DNA of 64,000 nt from Kumtagia sp964244725 (GCA_964244725.1 CAXTJQ010000001.1:186001-250000), one strand, 5' to 3'. Shown: positions 9,016 to 18,307, counted from the first letter of the stretch. Program-made: numbers and translations. Notes: generated by a model not told the origin, from the letters alone.

Positions 9016-9097
9016 CGCTCTGCCTCCGCCCGGGTTGCGCTGACGGCGGACTTCGTGCTTTGCAGCGGCGACATCATTGCGCCGCGGACGATCACGA

Positions 9098-10009
9098 ATG
9101 GAAAAACCCGACATCCCCGCCGGCCTGCCCGCCGACATCGAGCACAGGAAATCGGCGGCGCAAGCCTGGTTCCAGGCGCTGCGCGACGACATCTGCGCGG
9201 CCTTCGAGCGGATCGAGGACGAGGTCGCCAATCCTCGAGCCCAAGGCCCGGCCGGCCGCTTCGAGCGGACGCCCTGGCGGCGCGACGAGGGTGAGGGCGG
9301 CGGCGGCGTCATGTCGATGATGCATGGCCGCGTCTTCGAGAAGGTCGGCGTCCACACGTCCACTGTCCACGGGGAATTCTCACCCGAATTCCGCAAGCAG
9401 ATGCCGGGCGGCGAGGACGAACCGGGTTTCTGGGCGAGCGGCATCTCGCTGATCGCGCATCCGTGCAATCCCAACGTGCCGGCGGTTCACATGAACACCC
9501 GCATGGTGGTTACGTCCCGCCGCTGGTTCGGCGGCGGCGCCGACCTGACGCCGGTGCTCGACCGCCGCAGGACCCAGGATGACCCCGACACGATCGCGTT
9601 TCATGGGGCGATGCGCGGCGCGTGCGAACGCCATGCCGTCGCCGACTATCCGCGCTATAAGGCCTGGTGCGACGAGTATTTCTCCCTGCCGCACCGCGGC
9701 GAGATGCGCGGCGTCGGCGGCATCTTCTTCGACTGGCTCCATTCCGTCGAGGCGGCCGGCGGCTGGGACGCCGACTTCGCCTTCGTGCAGGATGTCGGCC
9801 GCGCCTTCCTGTCGGTCTACCCGAAATTGGTCCGCGCCAGTTTCGACGCCGCCTGGACCGACGCCGACCGCGAGGAGCAGCTGATCCGGCGCGGTCGCTA
9901 TGTTGAGTTCAATCTACTTTACGACCGCGGCACGATTTTCGGCCTCAAGACCGGCGGCAACGTCTCGTCCATCCTGTCGAGCCTGCCGCCCGTGGTGAAA
10001 TGGCCCTGA
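9098..10009 (+). CDS. hemF: oxygen-dependent coproporphyrinogen III oxidase
   Basis: The 303-aa product matches the usual HemF length (about 300). It converts coproporphyrinogen III to protoporphyrinogen IX with O2 during heme synthesis in the cytoplasm. Family hallmarks are VHMNTRMVV, GGGADLTPVL, GGIFFDWLHS and the C-terminal GLKTGGNVSSILSSLPP. The ATG at 9098 was chosen by length; the frame stays open upstream to an ATG at 9077. It ends 12 bp before the end of the convergent phosphatase gene. Confidence 0.95.
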   Translation: MEKPDIPAGLPADIEHRKSAAQAWFQALRDDICAAFERIEDEVANPRAQGPAGRFERTPWRRDEGEGGGGVMSMMHGRVFEKVGVHTSTVHGEFSPEFRKQMPGGEDEPGFWASGISLIAHPCNPNVPAVHMNTRMVVTSRRWFGGGADLTPVLDRRRTQDDPDTIAFHGAMRGACERHAVADYPRYKAWCDEYFSLPHRGEMRGVGGIFFDWLHSVEAAGGWDADFAFVQDVGRAFLSVYPKLVRASFDAAWTDADREEQLIRRGRYVEFNLLYDRGTIFGLKTGGNVSSILSSLPPVVKWP

Positions 10010-10021
10010 TCGCCCGCGCGG

Positions 10022-10786
10022 TCACCGCGCCGCAACCGCGATGTCGGGCGCCGAGGTGATCTCGGCGCCGCCCTGTTCCAGCGGCGCGGCGAAATTGAAC
10101 CGTTCGAGGACGAGTCCGCGATGGCCGTCGCCGTCCGGATCGAAGGCATATTCGGTCACCCCGCAATTGACCACGTCGCCCCGCGCGTCGATCGCCAGGA
10201 TTTCGGCTTCCGTGAGGTTTTCGAGCAGGTAGCGCATGCAGAACACGACGACCTCGTGCGCCACGATCAGCACGCGCTGCTCGCTGTGATGCAGGCTGAT
10301 CGTGTCGAAGGCGCTGCGCAGCCGCAGGATGATGTCGCACCAGCTCTCGCCGGCCGGCGGCCGATGGTAGAATTTCCCGAGCAGGCGGCGGAACTCGGTC
10401 TGGTCGGGATATTTTTCCGCCACGCCGGCCGCCGTCAGCCGGTCGAGAATGCCGAACTCCTTCTCGCGCAGCCGCTCGTCCATCAGCGTCGGCGGCGTCT
10501 TTGCGTGCAGCCCGCCGCCGGCGCGGATCAGGTCAGCGGTCTGCAACGCGCGCCGATAGGGCGAGCTGATCAGGAGATTTGGCCGATCGTCCGGCTCCAT
10601 CGCAGCGAACCAGCGCGCCAGCGCGACCGACTGGCGCTCCCCGAGCGGGCTGAGAGGGACGTCCACGTCGCGCTCGGCGATGTCGATATTGGCGAGGCCG
10701 TTGCGCTGCGCGGCCTGCCGCGCGACGTTGCCGAGGCTCTCGCCGTGCCGAACGATCCAGATCCGCCTTGGCCAGCGCTGCGTCAT
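10022..10786 (-). CDS. histidine phosphatase family protein (phosphoglycerate-mutase-like)
   Basis: The 254-aa protein has the catalytic RHGE motif at residues 13-16 (phospho-histidine H14), the SSPYRRALQTA element with its phosphate-binding arginine, and the second histidine in IVAHEVVVF. The ATG at 10786 has GGGAG at good distance upstream, better than the ATG at 10813. These enzymes act on phosphorylated sugars or other small phosphates; the sequence does not show which. It lies 79 bp downstream of the Gfo/Idh gene on the same strand and may be co-transcribed with it. Confidence 0.85.
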   Translation of the reverse strand: MTQRWPRRIWIVRHGESLGNVARQAAQRNGLANIDIAERDVDVPLSPLGERQSVALARWFAAMEPDDRPNLLISSPYRRALQTADLIRAGGGLHAKTPPTLMDERLREKEFGILDRLTAAGVAEKYPDQTEFRRLLGKFYHRPPAGESWCDIILRLRSAFDTISLHHSEQRVLIVAHEVVVFCMRYLLENLTEAEILAIDARGDVVNCGVTEYAFDPDGDGHRGLVLERFNFAAPLEQGGAEITSAPDIAVAAR

Positions 10787-10865
10787 GAAAACTCCCGCGA
10801 TTCGATCGGACAATCGCGCGCTTCATAATGCATCGGTCGGGTTTCGGCGCAGGCGATGCAAGCGT

Positions 10866-11954
10866 TCAGGCCAGTTCCACCGCTCGCTGTTCGGCGATGC
10901 TCTGTTCGGCGGCCAGCACGATGCGCAGGCTGTTGACGGCGGCATCCATCGAGTCCGACAAGTCGATGTCCTCCAGGATCGCCTTCAGGAAGAAGGCCTG
11001 CTCGCGGTCGCAGAGGTCCTGGTGGCCGGGTTCGTCCGTCATCGAGAAGATCTCGTCGGGCTTCGAAAAGTTCTTGTCGGCGTCGACCGTCGAATGGTGG
11101 ATCTTGATCGCGTCCGTCTTGGTGTGCCGGTCGATATCGGCGGAATCGGAGAGTTCGGCGGCTTCCTTCCCGGCGCGGTCGGACTGGTTGGCGACGATCG
11201 AGACCGCGCCGTTCGGCCCGATGACATCCTTCACGAAATAGGCCTGGTCGCTCATCATCGGACCCCAGCCGGCCTCGTACCAGCCGACCGACCCGTCGTC
11301 GAAGGTGACGTGGAGGTGGCCGTAATTCTGCTGGGCGGCGTCGGCCCAGAGCTTTGCGCCGATGCCGTGGACGCGCACCGGCTTGGCGCCCGTCAGCTGG
11401 CACATCACGTCGACATAGTGGACGCCGCAGTCGACGATCGGCGTCAGCGAATCCATGAGATTCTTGTGCCAGTGCCACGCCGGGCCGCTCGATTGCTGGT
11501 TGAGGTTGAGCCGCATGACCAGCGGCTTGCCGAGCGTCCTGCCCATCTCGATGAATTTCACCCAGGACGGGTGGACGCGCAGGATATAGCCGAGCACCAG
11601 CTTCCTGTTGCTGGCGCGCGCCGCCGCGACGACTCTTTCGGCGTCGTCGATGGTGGTCGCGATCGGCTTTTCCATGAAGACGTGGCACCCCGCGTCGATC
11701 GCCTTCAGCGCGAATTCGGCATGGGTATTGGGCCAGCTGTTGATCGAAACGGCGTCCGGCCTGGCGCTCGCCAGCGCCTCGCCGAAATCCGAGAATAGCG
11801 GATAGCCCGCGAGCTCGTCCGGAATCGTCCTGTCCTTGATCGACCGGCTCGTCAGCCCGACGATCTCGAAGCTCGGATTGCGGTGGTACGCACTTGCGTG
11901 GCTGGCGCCCATGTTGCCCAGCCCGACGACGAGGATTTTGATTTTGTTGGTCAA
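10866..11954 (-). CDS. Gfo/Idh/MocA-family oxidoreductase
   Basis: The 362-aa NAD(P)-dependent sugar, polyol or inositol dehydrogenase-type protein. The Rossmann motif GLGNMG is at 11-16 and the family lysine motif EKP at 95-97, with a histidine in CGVHYVDVM in the substrate domain. It lies downstream of the NMT1-type importer, separated by 209 bp that carry a dispersed palindromic repeat, so co-transcription is uncertain. The substrate is not identifiable. Confidence 0.88.
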   Translation of the reverse strand: MTNKIKILVVGLGNMGASHASAYHRNPSFEIVGLTSRSIKDRTIPDELAGYPLFSDFGEALASARPDAVSINSWPNTHAEFALKAIDAGCHVFMEKPIATTIDDAERVVAAARASNRKLVLGYILRVHPSWVKFIEMGRTLGKPLVMRLNLNQQSSGPAWHWHKNLMDSLTPIVDCGVHYVDVMCQLTGAKPVRVHGIGAKLWADAAQQNYGHLHVTFDDGSVGWYEAGWGPMMSDQAYFVKDVIGPNGAVSIVANQSDRAGKEAAELSDSADIDRHTKTDAIKIHHSTVDADKNFSKPDEIFSMTDEPGHQDLCDREQAFFLKAILEDIDLSDSMDAAVNSLRIVLAAEQSIAEQRAVELA

Positions 11955-12003
11955 TTGGGCCTCCCGGGTTCAGAACTCTCGCTTCGGCTTTCAGTGCCGC
12001 CGC

Positions 12004-12132
12004 GCCCCCTCCACCGCCTTCGGCGGTTCCCCTCCCCCGCTTCGCAGGGGAGGATCATCGGAGACGTTTGCGCGACCTTGATCCTCCCCCGTTTACGGGG
12101 AGGGGGACCACGCGCAGCGTGGTGGAGGGGGC
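12004..12132. repeat. dispersed palindromic intergenic repeat, copy 1
   Basis: A 129-bp GC-rich element begins with GCCCCCTCCACC and ends with its exact reverse complement GGTGGAGGGGGC. Internal segments (cctcccccg, cgggga and similar) are also self-complementary. A second copy with the same ends and core lies at 30248-30364. Elements of this look are common between genes in Hyphomicrobiales. It sits between the NMT1 binding-protein gene and the Gfo/Idh gene and could fold in the transcript. Confidence 0.8.
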
Positions 12133-12163
12133 GTGTGTGCTGGCGAGGAAGCCGTGCGCTGGC

Positions 12164-13330
12164 TCACACCTCGTCGTCGAACATGTGCGCCTTGATCGTC
12201 TCGACATCGAGCGCCGCAAATCCCTCCGTCAGCTTCACCGCGTCGGCATCCGCCTTCACCTTGGCCTTGTCGAAATCGTTGGCCGGGCCGATCAGTTCGT
12301 TGGTGCAGACATCCTCCGCTTTAACCGGATTGGTGATCTGGCCGATCTTGTGGATCTCGTCGAAGAAGCCCTGCCAGCTCGCCATGTCGTGCGAGCCCCA
12401 GCCGCCGCGCTTGTCCATGTCGCCACGGAACACGTTGATCTGCTGCAGGATCGAGGTCGTGCCGAGTGCCGGCCCGAGGTTCTTGGCGAGCGTCGGGAAC
12501 TGCTCGAACACCGCCTCGACCGCCGCCCGCGGGTTCTGGTAGCCGAATTCGAGGCCCATCGCCCAGCCGCGCAGGTACTTCTTGAGGAACGCCTTGCGGT
12601 CGGGGTCTTCGAGGTCGGCCGCGCGCACCACGAAGGTGTTGGCCGGCAGCTTCGAGTTCTTTACGCCGAGCCAGTAGTCGAACTTCAGCCCGGTCGCGAT
12701 CCATTCCGCGCGCAGGCCCTCCCACGATAACGCCGCGTCGCCCTGGCCGCCCGCGAGCGCGGTGCCCCAGGTCGGCCAGCCCGCTTCGACATACTTCACC
12801 TTTTTCACGTCCACGCCCTGGGCGGCCAGCATCGGGTCGACGATCGACTGCCATGCCGCCGAGCCGAGCAGGAAGGTCTTGCCTTCGAGCGACTTCAGAT
12901 CCTTCGAGCCCTCGCCCTTGCGGAAGGCGATCGAGAACGTGTCGCGCGCGCCCATGTGGAACACGGATTTCAGCTTCATGCCGTTCTGGATCGCGAAGGA
13001 GAACACGCCCGGCGAGGGGAAGCCCATGTCGGCCTGCCCGACATCGACGAACTTGACCGTTGCCGTGCCGTCGGACGGGCCCGGCTGCATGTCGGTTGCG
13101 AGGTCGCCGAAATAGCCGGCCTTCTTGGCCGCCCAATAGGGGAAATCGTCGAGCACTTCGAGCGTGCCGCGCGGCGAGATCCAGGTGAAGGTCGAGTACG
13201 GCTCGGCCCGCGCCGTCAGTCCCGACGCCCCGAGCGCAGATGCGGTCACAACGCCCGTGGCGCTCACCTGCAGGAACGTGCGGCGGCTCATCGCGCCACC
13301 GAAAGGATTGGTTGTCGTCGGATACGTCAT
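12164..13330 (-). CDS. ABC importer substrate-binding protein, NMT1/THI5-like family
   Basis: The 388-aa binding protein of a taurine/nitrate/pyrimidine-type importer. A twin-arginine motif SRRTFL (15-20) and the following small-residue stretch indicate Tat export. The mature part contains the segment ending FVDVGQADMGFPSPG, typical of NMT1-like proteins. The ATG at 13330 follows AGGGGAA; the ATG at 13357 lacks such a site. It is the third gene of the ATPase-permease-binding-protein unit, 75 bp after the permease. Likely ligands are pyrimidine precursors, sulfonates or aromatic acids. Confidence 0.9.
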   Translation of the reverse strand: MTYPTTTNPFGGAMSRRTFLQVSATGVVTASALGASGLTARAEPYSTFTWISPRGTLEVLDDFPYWAAKKAGYFGDLATDMQPGPSDGTATVKFVDVGQADMGFPSPGVFSFAIQNGMKLKSVFHMGARDTFSIAFRKGEGSKDLKSLEGKTFLLGSAAWQSIVDPMLAAQGVDVKKVKYVEAGWPTWGTALAGGQGDAALSWEGLRAEWIATGLKFDYWLGVKNSKLPANTFVVRAADLEDPDRKAFLKKYLRGWAMGLEFGYQNPRAAVEAVFEQFPTLAKNLGPALGTTSILQQINVFRGDMDKRGGWGSHDMASWQGFFDEIHKIGQITNPVKAEDVCTNELIGPANDFDKAKVKADADAVKLTEGFAALDVETIKAHMFDDEV

Positions 13331-13405
13331 GTCATTCCCCTGTTGTTGATTGTTCATTCAGTGTGATTGTTTGCCGTCAGCACGATCGGTATGGCAGTCC
13401 GCAAT

Positions 13406-14242
13406 TCAAGCCTCCCAGCTTGCCCATCTCTTCCCGATCAGGAAGAAAATCACGTAGATCAGGATGCCGAGGATCGAGAGCATCAGCACTACGGCGAAGA
13501 ATTGCGGCATCTGGATCATCGAGGAGTAGGTCGTGAGCCGGTTGCCCAGCCCGAAGCCGCCGCCCACCATTTCCGCGCCGACCGCCGTCAGCAGCCCGAA
13601 GATCGCGCCGATCATCAGCCCGACGAGGATCATCGGCAGCGCCATCGGCGCGCGGATTTTCCAGAAGATCTGCAGCGTGCTGGCCCCGTATGAGCGGGCG
13701 AGCGCGATCTTGGCGCTGTCGACGCGCCGGAAGCCGGTCGCGGCGTTGATCATCACCATCGGCCCGGCCGCCAGCGCCACCGCGATGATGCGCGGCGTGA
13801 ATCCGAAGCCAAAGCGCAGGATGAGCAGCGGCACCAGCGCCAGCATCGGCGTGGTGACCAGCAGCAGGATGTAGGGCGCGATGATCTTCTCGGCGAACGG
13901 GAATTGCGTCACCACGGCCGCCAGGACCAGCCCGACGAGCGCCCCGATTGCGAACCCTGCGCCGAGTTCGATCAGCGTGTAGCCGAGATGCGGCGCAATC
14001 AGCGGAAACTCGTCGACCAGCGCGTACGCGATCAGGCTCGGCGCGGGCATGATGTATTGCGGCACCGCGAAAGCGCGCAGCGCTAGTTCGAGCCCGCCGA
14101 TGATGATGACGGCGACCGCGATGATCGCCATGACTTCCGCGCCCGACCGTATGCGAGGCGCGCTGGCGAAGGCCGACAGATTGGCGACCCCGACGCCGTC
14201 CTGGCCCTTGTGGAATTCCGGGATGGCGTCGCTCTGGCTCAC
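13406..14242 (-). CDS. ABC importer permease, SsuC/TauC/ThiX type
   Basis: The 278-aa inner-membrane permease has about six hydrophobic spans. The cytoplasmic EAA-type loop FRRVDSAKIALARSYGASTL contacts the ATPase. Its gene follows the ATPase gene after 10 bp and precedes the binding protein, forming a complete importer. The first 30 residues are polar and cytoplasmic. Confidence 0.9.
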   Translation of the reverse strand: MSQSDAIPEFHKGQDGVGVANLSAFASAPRIRSGAEVMAIIAVAVIIIGGLELALRAFAVPQYIMPAPSLIAYALVDEFPLIAPHLGYTLIELGAGFAIGALVGLVLAAVVTQFPFAEKIIAPYILLLVTTPMLALVPLLILRFGFGFTPRIIAVALAAGPMVMINAATGFRRVDSAKIALARSYGASTLQIFWKIRAPMALPMILVGLMIGAIFGLLTAVGAEMVGGGFGLGNRLTTYSSMIQMPQFFAVVLMLSILGILIYVIFFLIGKRWASWEA

Positions 14243-14252
14243 CCGCCCGCTC

Positions 14253-15071
14253 CTAATGAACCGGCTCGAGCACGGCGCCCGGCCGCGCCTTGGCGCCGAT
14301 GCGCCCGCCGACGATGTCTTTTCTGATCGCGTTGGTCAGGTCGAAGACATCCTTGGTCGACATGATCTCCAGCGAGCGCGGCCGCGCGAATGGTACGGCA
14401 TATTCCCGGGCGACGCGGCCCGGGCGCGGCGAAAGCACGATCACGCGGTCCGACAGGAAGATCGCCTCGTCGATGCTGTGCGTGATGAAGACGATCGTGG
14501 TGGGCGCGTCGAGCCAGATCTCCTCGACCAGCCGGTTCATCTCGTCGCGCGTGAAACTGTCGAGCGCCCCGAAAGGCTCGTCCATCAAAAGCACGGACGG
14601 CTTGAGCGCCAACGCGCGCACGATCGCCGCGCGTTGCTGCATGCCGCCGGAAAGTTCGCGCGGGAACTTGCCGCCAAAGCCTTCGAGCCCGACGCGGCGC
14701 AGCAGATGCTCGATCCACGGCCGGTCTGGTTTCTCGCCCCTGATCTCGAAGGGGAAGTTGACGTTGGCGTCGAGGTCGCGCCACGGCAGGAGGTTGGCGT
14801 CCTGGAACACCATGGCGATCTCCGGATGCGGCCCGGCGATCGTCATGCCATCGAGCGCGATCTCCCCGAGCGACAAGCGGTGAAGCCCCGACATCGACCA
14901 CAGCAGCGTCGTCTTCCCGCAGCCCGACGGCCCGACGACAGAGACGATCTCGTTGGCGCGGACGCTCAGCGAACACCGGTCGAGGGCCAGAAGATCGCCC
15001 GAGGCGGTGTGATAGAGCTTGCTCGCGTCCTTAACGGCAAGCTTCGGTATGGCCTCGTCGCCCGCGTTCAC
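14253..15071 (-). CDS. ABC importer ATPase, SsuB/TauB/ThiZ type
   Basis: The 272-aa ATPase has Walker A GPSGCGKT (47-54), signature LSGGM (139-143), Walker B D163-E164 followed by PFGALD, and the switch histidine in FITHSIDEAIFL. The PFGALDSFTR element is typical of the nitrate/sulfonate/taurine group. It is the first gene of the minus-strand importer operon and is divergent from the RpiR regulator, with an inverted repeat 20-38 bp before its ATG. Confidence 0.92.
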   Translation of the reverse strand: MNAGDEAIPKLAVKDASKLYHTASGDLLALDRCSLSVRANEIVSVVGPSGCGKTTLLWSMSGLHRLSLGEIALDGMTIAGPHPEIAMVFQDANLLPWRDLDANVNFPFEIRGEKPDRPWIEHLLRRVGLEGFGGKFPRELSGGMQQRAAIVRALALKPSVLLMDEPFGALDSFTRDEMNRLVEEIWLDAPTTIVFITHSIDEAIFLSDRVIVLSPRPGRVAREYAVPFARPRSLEIMSTKDVFDLTNAIRKDIVGGRIGAKARPGAVLEPVH

Positions 15072-15091
15072 GCGTCCTCCGAATTGCCGGA

Positions 15092-15109
15092 CAGCAGAAA
15101 AATCTGCTG
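15092..15109. promoter_or_regulatory. inverted repeat CAGCAGA-AAAA-TCTGCTG before the NMT1 importer operon
   Basis: Perfect 7-bp arms with a 4-bp A-rich spacer lie just upstream of the ATPase gene start (15071, minus strand). The position fits either an operator overlapping the promoter or a hairpin in the 5' leader. A regulator is not assigned; the divergent RpiR gene is the obvious candidate. Confidence 0.4.
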
Positions 15110-15229
15110 AAAATCAATGTGTAACTAACCTACTTTTCTGTCAAGCGGCGCCGCGCGACTTGCCCGACAACAATCGTGTCGATTGCTCAACATATTGAAA
15201 TCAGCAACTTAATTGAAACTTGTCAGCCA

Positions 15230-15244
15230 TGTTGCTTTCCTACA
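15230..15244 (+). promoter_or_regulatory. 15-bp motif TGTTGCTTTCCTACA upstream of rpiR (site A)
   Basis: The motif lies 62 bp before the RpiR regulator start. It has an imperfect palindromic form (TGTnG-N5-CnACA). The same 15 bases occur in reverse complement at 20437-20451, and a two-mismatch version lies at 20467-20481, between ridA and the SDR gene. The recurrence suggests the binding site of this RpiR protein, which would make it autoregulated. Confidence 0.5.
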
Positions 15245-15305
15245 TAGTTGTGCCGACGACGGTGCGGCGACCGCACCATGCGCCGTGCCCGGCTCGGAAT
15301 GGACA

Positions 15306-16307
15306 ATGTCGGATCAGGTGACGCGGCGCAACGACGGGGGTGACGAAGACGAGGCGGCGAGGCTCGCGCTCGATGCTGGCGAGGGCTGGTCGGCGTCCGC
15401 GCCGGACGGGCGCGCGGACGGTTCGCGGCGCATTCCCGACATCATATCGCTGATCAAGGACGCCTACCCCGATCTGCGGCCGGCCGAGCGCCGGGTCGCC
15501 AATGTCGTGCTCGACGATGTCCGCTTCGCCGTCGACGCCTCCAATGCGCTGCTCGCCGGCCGCGCCGATGTCAGCGAGCCGACGGTCACGCGCTTTTGCC
15601 GCGCCATCGGCTGCGAGGGCGTGCGCGACTTCAAGCTCAAGCTCGCGCAGAGCCTGGTCGTCGGCGCGCTCTTCCTCGCAAAGCCGGCCGCGCAGGGCGA
15701 TGACGGCGATCGCATGCCGTTCTGGAACGCCGTCTTCGCCGAAGCGCGGCGCGCCTTGCAGGAGGCAGAGCGCCAGCTCGATCCAGGTGAGGTCGAGAAG
15801 GCGGCCGCGCTGATCGCGCAGGCCCGGCAGATCGTCGTTTTCGGCCTCGGCGGCAGTTCGTCGGCGCTGGCGCAGGAAACCCAGTTCCGGCTGTTCCGCT
15901 ACGGGATCGCCGTCAGCGCCTGCAGCGATCCCTATGTGATGCGCATGACCGTCTCGACGCTGAAGCCGAACGATCTCGTCATCGCCATCTCGGCCACCGG
16001 CCGCACCCGCGAGGTGATCGAGGCGGTCGAACTCGCCAGGCACTACCGCGCCCACGCCATTTGCGTCACCGCGCCCGGCGCCGAACTCGCGCGGGTCTGC
16101 GACGTGAGGCTGACCGTGTCAGTCCCCGAATATCCCGACACGCTGAAGCCGACGGCGCTGCGCTTCGCCTTCCTGGCGGCGATCGACCTGATGGCGGTGG
16201 CCGCCGGCTACAAGCTCGACGCCTCGGCGCGCGAGACCTTGCGCCGCATCAAATACAACATGCAGAACCACCGCGCCGGCCTGGAAATGGAGCCGCTTGG
16301 CGATTGA
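15306..16307 (+). CDS. MurR/RpiR-family transcriptional regulator with SIS domain
   Basis: The 333-aa regulator has an unusual polar N-terminal extension of about 40 residues, then the HTH_6 domain (about 43-120; recognition part SEPTVTRFCRAIGCEGVRDF), and a C-terminal SIS sugar-phosphate-binding domain (about 160-290; GLGGSSSALAQETQF and SATGRTREVIEAVELA). The ATG at 15306 was chosen; the open frame extends to an ATG at 15213 without a family match. RpiR proteins respond to phosphorylated sugars or related metabolites. It is divergent from the NMT1 importer, upstream of the flavin monooxygenase, and a shared 15-bp motif links it to the ridA/SDR promoter region. Confidence 0.9.
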   Translation: MSDQVTRRNDGGDEDEAARLALDAGEGWSASAPDGRADGSRRIPDIISLIKDAYPDLRPAERRVANVVLDDVRFAVDASNALLAGRADVSEPTVTRFCRAIGCEGVRDFKLKLAQSLVVGALFLAKPAAQGDDGDRMPFWNAVFAEARRALQEAERQLDPGEVEKAAALIAQARQIVVFGLGGSSSALAQETQFRLFRYGIAVSACSDPYVMRMTVSTLKPNDLVIAISATGRTREVIEAVELARHYRAHAICVTAPGAELARVCDVRLTVSVPEYPDTLKPTALRFAFLAAIDLMAVAAGYKLDASARETLRRIKYNMQNHRAGLEMEPLGD

Positions 16308-16358
16308 CGGGCGGCCTGAGACGACCGGACCTTCGGGACGAATGGAAAGGAGCACCGG

Positions 16359-18194
16359 ATGCTGGAAGCCGCGCCGACGAAACAGGCCGAAGTTTGGCTT
16401 GCGAAGTTTGCCGCCGCGCTCGATGCCGGCGATGTCGCAGCGGCCATCGCGCTGTTCGTCGACGATTGCTACTGGCGCGACCTGCTGGCCTTTACCTGGA
16501 ACATCAAGACCGCGGAGGGCCGCGACGCGGTCCGCGCCATGCTCGCGGCCACGCTCGCCGCGGCGGCGCCGACGGCATGGACGCTCTCCGGGCAAGCTGT
16601 CTCGAACGACAAGTCGGTCGAAGCCTGGTTCGCCTTCGAGACGGCGGTTGCGCGTTGCGAGGGCATGATGCGTCTGCGCGACGGCCGCGCCCGGACGCTG
16701 TTCACCGCCATGACCGAGCTCAAGGGTTTCGAGGAACGCGAGGGTCCGACCCGTCCGCTCGGCGTGGCGCATGGCGCGACCCGCGATCGCGTGACCTGGA
16801 CCGACCGGCGCAGACGCGAGGAAGCCGCGCTCGGCGTCACCGAGCAGCCTTGGTGCGTCGTCATCGGCGGCGGGCAGGGCGGCATCGCGCTCGGCGCGCG
16901 GCTGAAGCAACTCGGCGTGCCGACGATCATCTTGGAGAAGAATGCCCGCGCCGGCGATTCATGGCGCAATCGCTACCGCACACTCGTCCTGCACGACCCG
17001 GTCTGGTACGACCATCTGCCTTACCTGCCGTTCCCCGACCACTGGCCGGTCTTCACGCCCAAGGACAAGATGGGCGACTGGCTCGAAATGTACACCCGTG
17101 TCATGGAGCTGAACTACTGGACGTCCTCGACCTGCGCGCGTGCCTCGTTCGACGAGGTCGAAAAGATATGGACGGTGGTGGTCGATCGCGACGGCGAGAA
17201 AATCGTGCTGAAGCCGAAGCAACTCGTTTTCGCGACCGGCGCCTACGGCCCGCCGCGCATGACGCCGCTGCCGGGCGAGGCTGGATTTTGCGGCGAGATC
17301 ATCCATTCCAGCCAATATGTCGACGGCGACCGCTATGCCGGCAAGCGCGTCGCGGTGATCGGCGCGGCGAGTTCGGCCCATGACATCGCCGTCGACCTCT
17401 GGGAGAGCGGCGCCGAGGTCATCATGATCCAGCGCTCGCCGACGACCGTCGTCAGATCGGGGACGCTGATGGAACTCGGCTTCGACATCTATTCGGAAGC
17501 CGCGCTCGCCGCTGGCATCACCGTCGATCGGGCCGACATGATCGGCGCCTCGATGCCCTACGCGCTGCTGCCCGACGGCCAGAAGCCGCTTTACGACCAC
17601 ATCCGCCAAAAGGATGCCGATTTTTACGCCGCGCTCGTGAAAGCAGGCTTCGCGATCGATTTCGGCGAAGACGAGACCGGCCAGATGATGAAGGCCTGGC
17701 GCACCGGCTCCGGCTACTACATCGACGTCGGCGCGTCGCAATTGATCATCGACGGTGAGATCGAGGTGAAAAGCGGCGTCTCGGTCGAGCGCCTGACGCC
17801 GACCGGGCTCGTGCTCGGCGACGGCTCGGAAATCGCGGCTGACGCCGTCATCGCCTGCACCGGCTTCCAGTCCATGCACGAGACCGTCGCGCGGATCGTC
17901 TCGCGCGAGGCTGCGGACGCGGTCGGCCGCTGCTGGGGCCTTGGCTCGGGAACGAAGGGCGACCCCGGCCCCTGGGCCGGCGACCCGCTCAACATGTGGA
18001 AGCCGACGGCGCACCCGGCGCTGTGGTTCCACGGCGGCAACCTCGCGCTCTCGCGCTTCTATTCGAAATTCCTTGCGATCCAGATCAAGGCGCGCATGGA
18101 AGGGATTCCGACCCCGGTCTATGGACAGCCGACCCCGCAGACTCAGCGGAGGGGCAAGATGGGGTCGATTTTTTGGCCTCGTAAGAATTCTTAA
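16359..18194 (+). CDS. flavin-containing monooxygenase with N-terminal NTF2/SnoaL-like domain
   Basis: The 611-aa protein has two parts. Residues 1 to about 130 look like an NTF2/SnoaL-type fold (a helix with TKQAEVWLAKFAAALDAGD, then VDDCYWRDLLAF). Residues 165-600 are a flavoprotein monooxygenase with FAD motif GGGQGG (170-175) and NADPH-type motif GAASSA (335-340), followed by ACTGFQ near 500. The length exceeds that of single-domain FMOs because of the N-terminal part. It lies 51 bp after rpiR on the same strand. Related enzymes oxygenate amines, ketones or sulfides; the substrate is unknown. Confidence 0.85.
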   Translation: MLEAAPTKQAEVWLAKFAAALDAGDVAAAIALFVDDCYWRDLLAFTWNIKTAEGRDAVRAMLAATLAAAAPTAWTLSGQAVSNDKSVEAWFAFETAVARCEGMMRLRDGRARTLFTAMTELKGFEEREGPTRPLGVAHGATRDRVTWTDRRRREEAALGVTEQPWCVVIGGGQGGIALGARLKQLGVPTIILEKNARAGDSWRNRYRTLVLHDPVWYDHLPYLPFPDHWPVFTPKDKMGDWLEMYTRVMELNYWTSSTCARASFDEVEKIWTVVVDRDGEKIVLKPKQLVFATGAYGPPRMTPLPGEAGFCGEIIHSSQYVDGDRYAGKRVAVIGAASSAHDIAVDLWESGAEVIMIQRSPTTVVRSGTLMELGFDIYSEAALAAGITVDRADMIGASMPYALLPDGQKPLYDHIRQKDADFYAALVKAGFAIDFGEDETGQMMKAWRTGSGYYIDVGASQLIIDGEIEVKSGVSVERLTPTGLVLGDGSEIAADAVIACTGFQSMHETVARIVSREAADAVGRCWGLGSGTKGDPGPWAGDPLNMWKPTAHPALWFHGGNLALSRFYSKFLAIQIKARMEGIPTPVYGQPTPQTQRRGKMGSIFWPRKNS

Positions 18195-18254
18195 CCCGAA
18201 GGAGGCGGTCTTCAAGACCTCCGCTGTTCGAGCAAGCCAATGATTTTTCTCTAT

Positions 18255-18307
18255 CTTCCCCCTTGTGGGAGAAGGTGGCCGAGCGGAGCGATGTCGGATG
18301 AGGGGTG
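18255..18307. repeat. short dispersed-type intergenic repeat
   Basis: The segment starting CTTCCCCCTTGTGGGAGAAG and ending GGATGAGGGGTG resembles a very common intergenic repeat of Hyphomicrobiales genomes. Only one copy is in this window, so the call rests on recollection of the family. It lies 60 bp after the monooxygenase stop. Confidence 0.4.
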
